The position numbers were made by a program, and so were the translations under genes. The notes under the pieces were generated by a model. It ran no database searches, was not told the DNA's origin, and worked only from the letters and a program-made list of their open reading frames with translations. From UBA1172 sp002457135 (lineage in GTDB: Bacteria > Pseudomonadota > Alphaproteobacteria > Puniceispirillales > UBA1172), in NCBI GenBank assembly GCA_965660935.1, contig CBFIBR010000052.1, positions 1 through 5,738 on the forward strand: 5,738 nt of DNA, given 5' to 3'. This document shows, piece after piece, positions 5,697 through 5,738 of this stretch. Each line of letters begins with the position of its first letter. The stretch's first letter is position 1.

Positions 5697-5738
5697 CATG
5701 ATCGAAGCCAGCACCACGCAACACAGCCTGAAAGAGGC

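Noticed and set aside
5698..5738. ATG at 5698 open to the window edge as the start of a next gene; also minus-strand frames entering from the right edge
   Set aside because: Only 13 codons are visible, there is no ribosome site, and it begins right after the terminator T tract. Too little sequence to call either strand.

Overview
The window reads as alphaproteobacterial chromosome of moderately high GC. The main evidence is the C-terminal 60% of the housekeeping sigma factor RpoD, whose wording between regions 3 and 4 and at the C-terminus is typical of Alphaproteobacteria. A small ribbon-helix-helix protein and a DUF6362-like protein, both families I associate with Alphaproteobacteria, agree with this. 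I cannot name the genus; an order such as Rhodospirillales is only a guess.

Layout, left to right. (1) Positions 1-1109, plus strand: the 3' part of rpoD, cut by the window edge. (2) Positions 1139-1215, plus strand: a complete tRNA with anticodon CAT and an encoded CCA end, most likely the lysidine-type tRNA-Ile2. (3) Positions 1253-4032, minus strand, converging on rpoD and the tRNA: a two-gene unit with an 11-bp gap, made of a free-standing class I glutamine amidotransferase-like enzyme followed by a hydantoinase/oxoprolinase A-type protein. No B subunit lies beside it. (4) Positions 4107-4990, minus strand: an XRE-type HTH regulator with a LexA/S24-like C-terminal domain, overlapping by 4 bp (ATGA) a ribbon-helix-helix protein. 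(5) Positions 5090-5554, plus strand, divergent from the regulator: a DUF6362-like protein with a sigma-region-4-like HTH. (6) Positions 5555-5738: an intergenic stretch with a strong palindrome and a clear rho-independent terminator, and no gene I can support.

The most coherent undescribed signal is in the right third. Two copies of one 18-bp dyad, consensus AATAGGATWWAYCYTATT, sit at 5031-5048, between the divergent regulator and DUF6362 genes, and at 5584-5601, just after the DUF6362 gene. They look like operators of the local HTH/S24-like regulator, giving autoregulation plus control of the divergent gene and of whatever is transcribed rightward from about 5600. The regulator's C-terminal domain appears to lack the Ser-Lys dyad used by LexA/CI for self-cleavage (Thr and Arg stand there), so it would have to be relieved by something other than RecA-stimulated autocleavage. 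From the second operator to the terminator is only about 95 nt, which fits a small regulated RNA or an attenuated leader.

The metabolic pair may act on glutamine-, gamma-glutamyl- or 5-oxoproline-like amides, but the substrate cannot be read from sequence. A separate near-palindrome at 4062-4079 sits where an operator for this pair would be expected.
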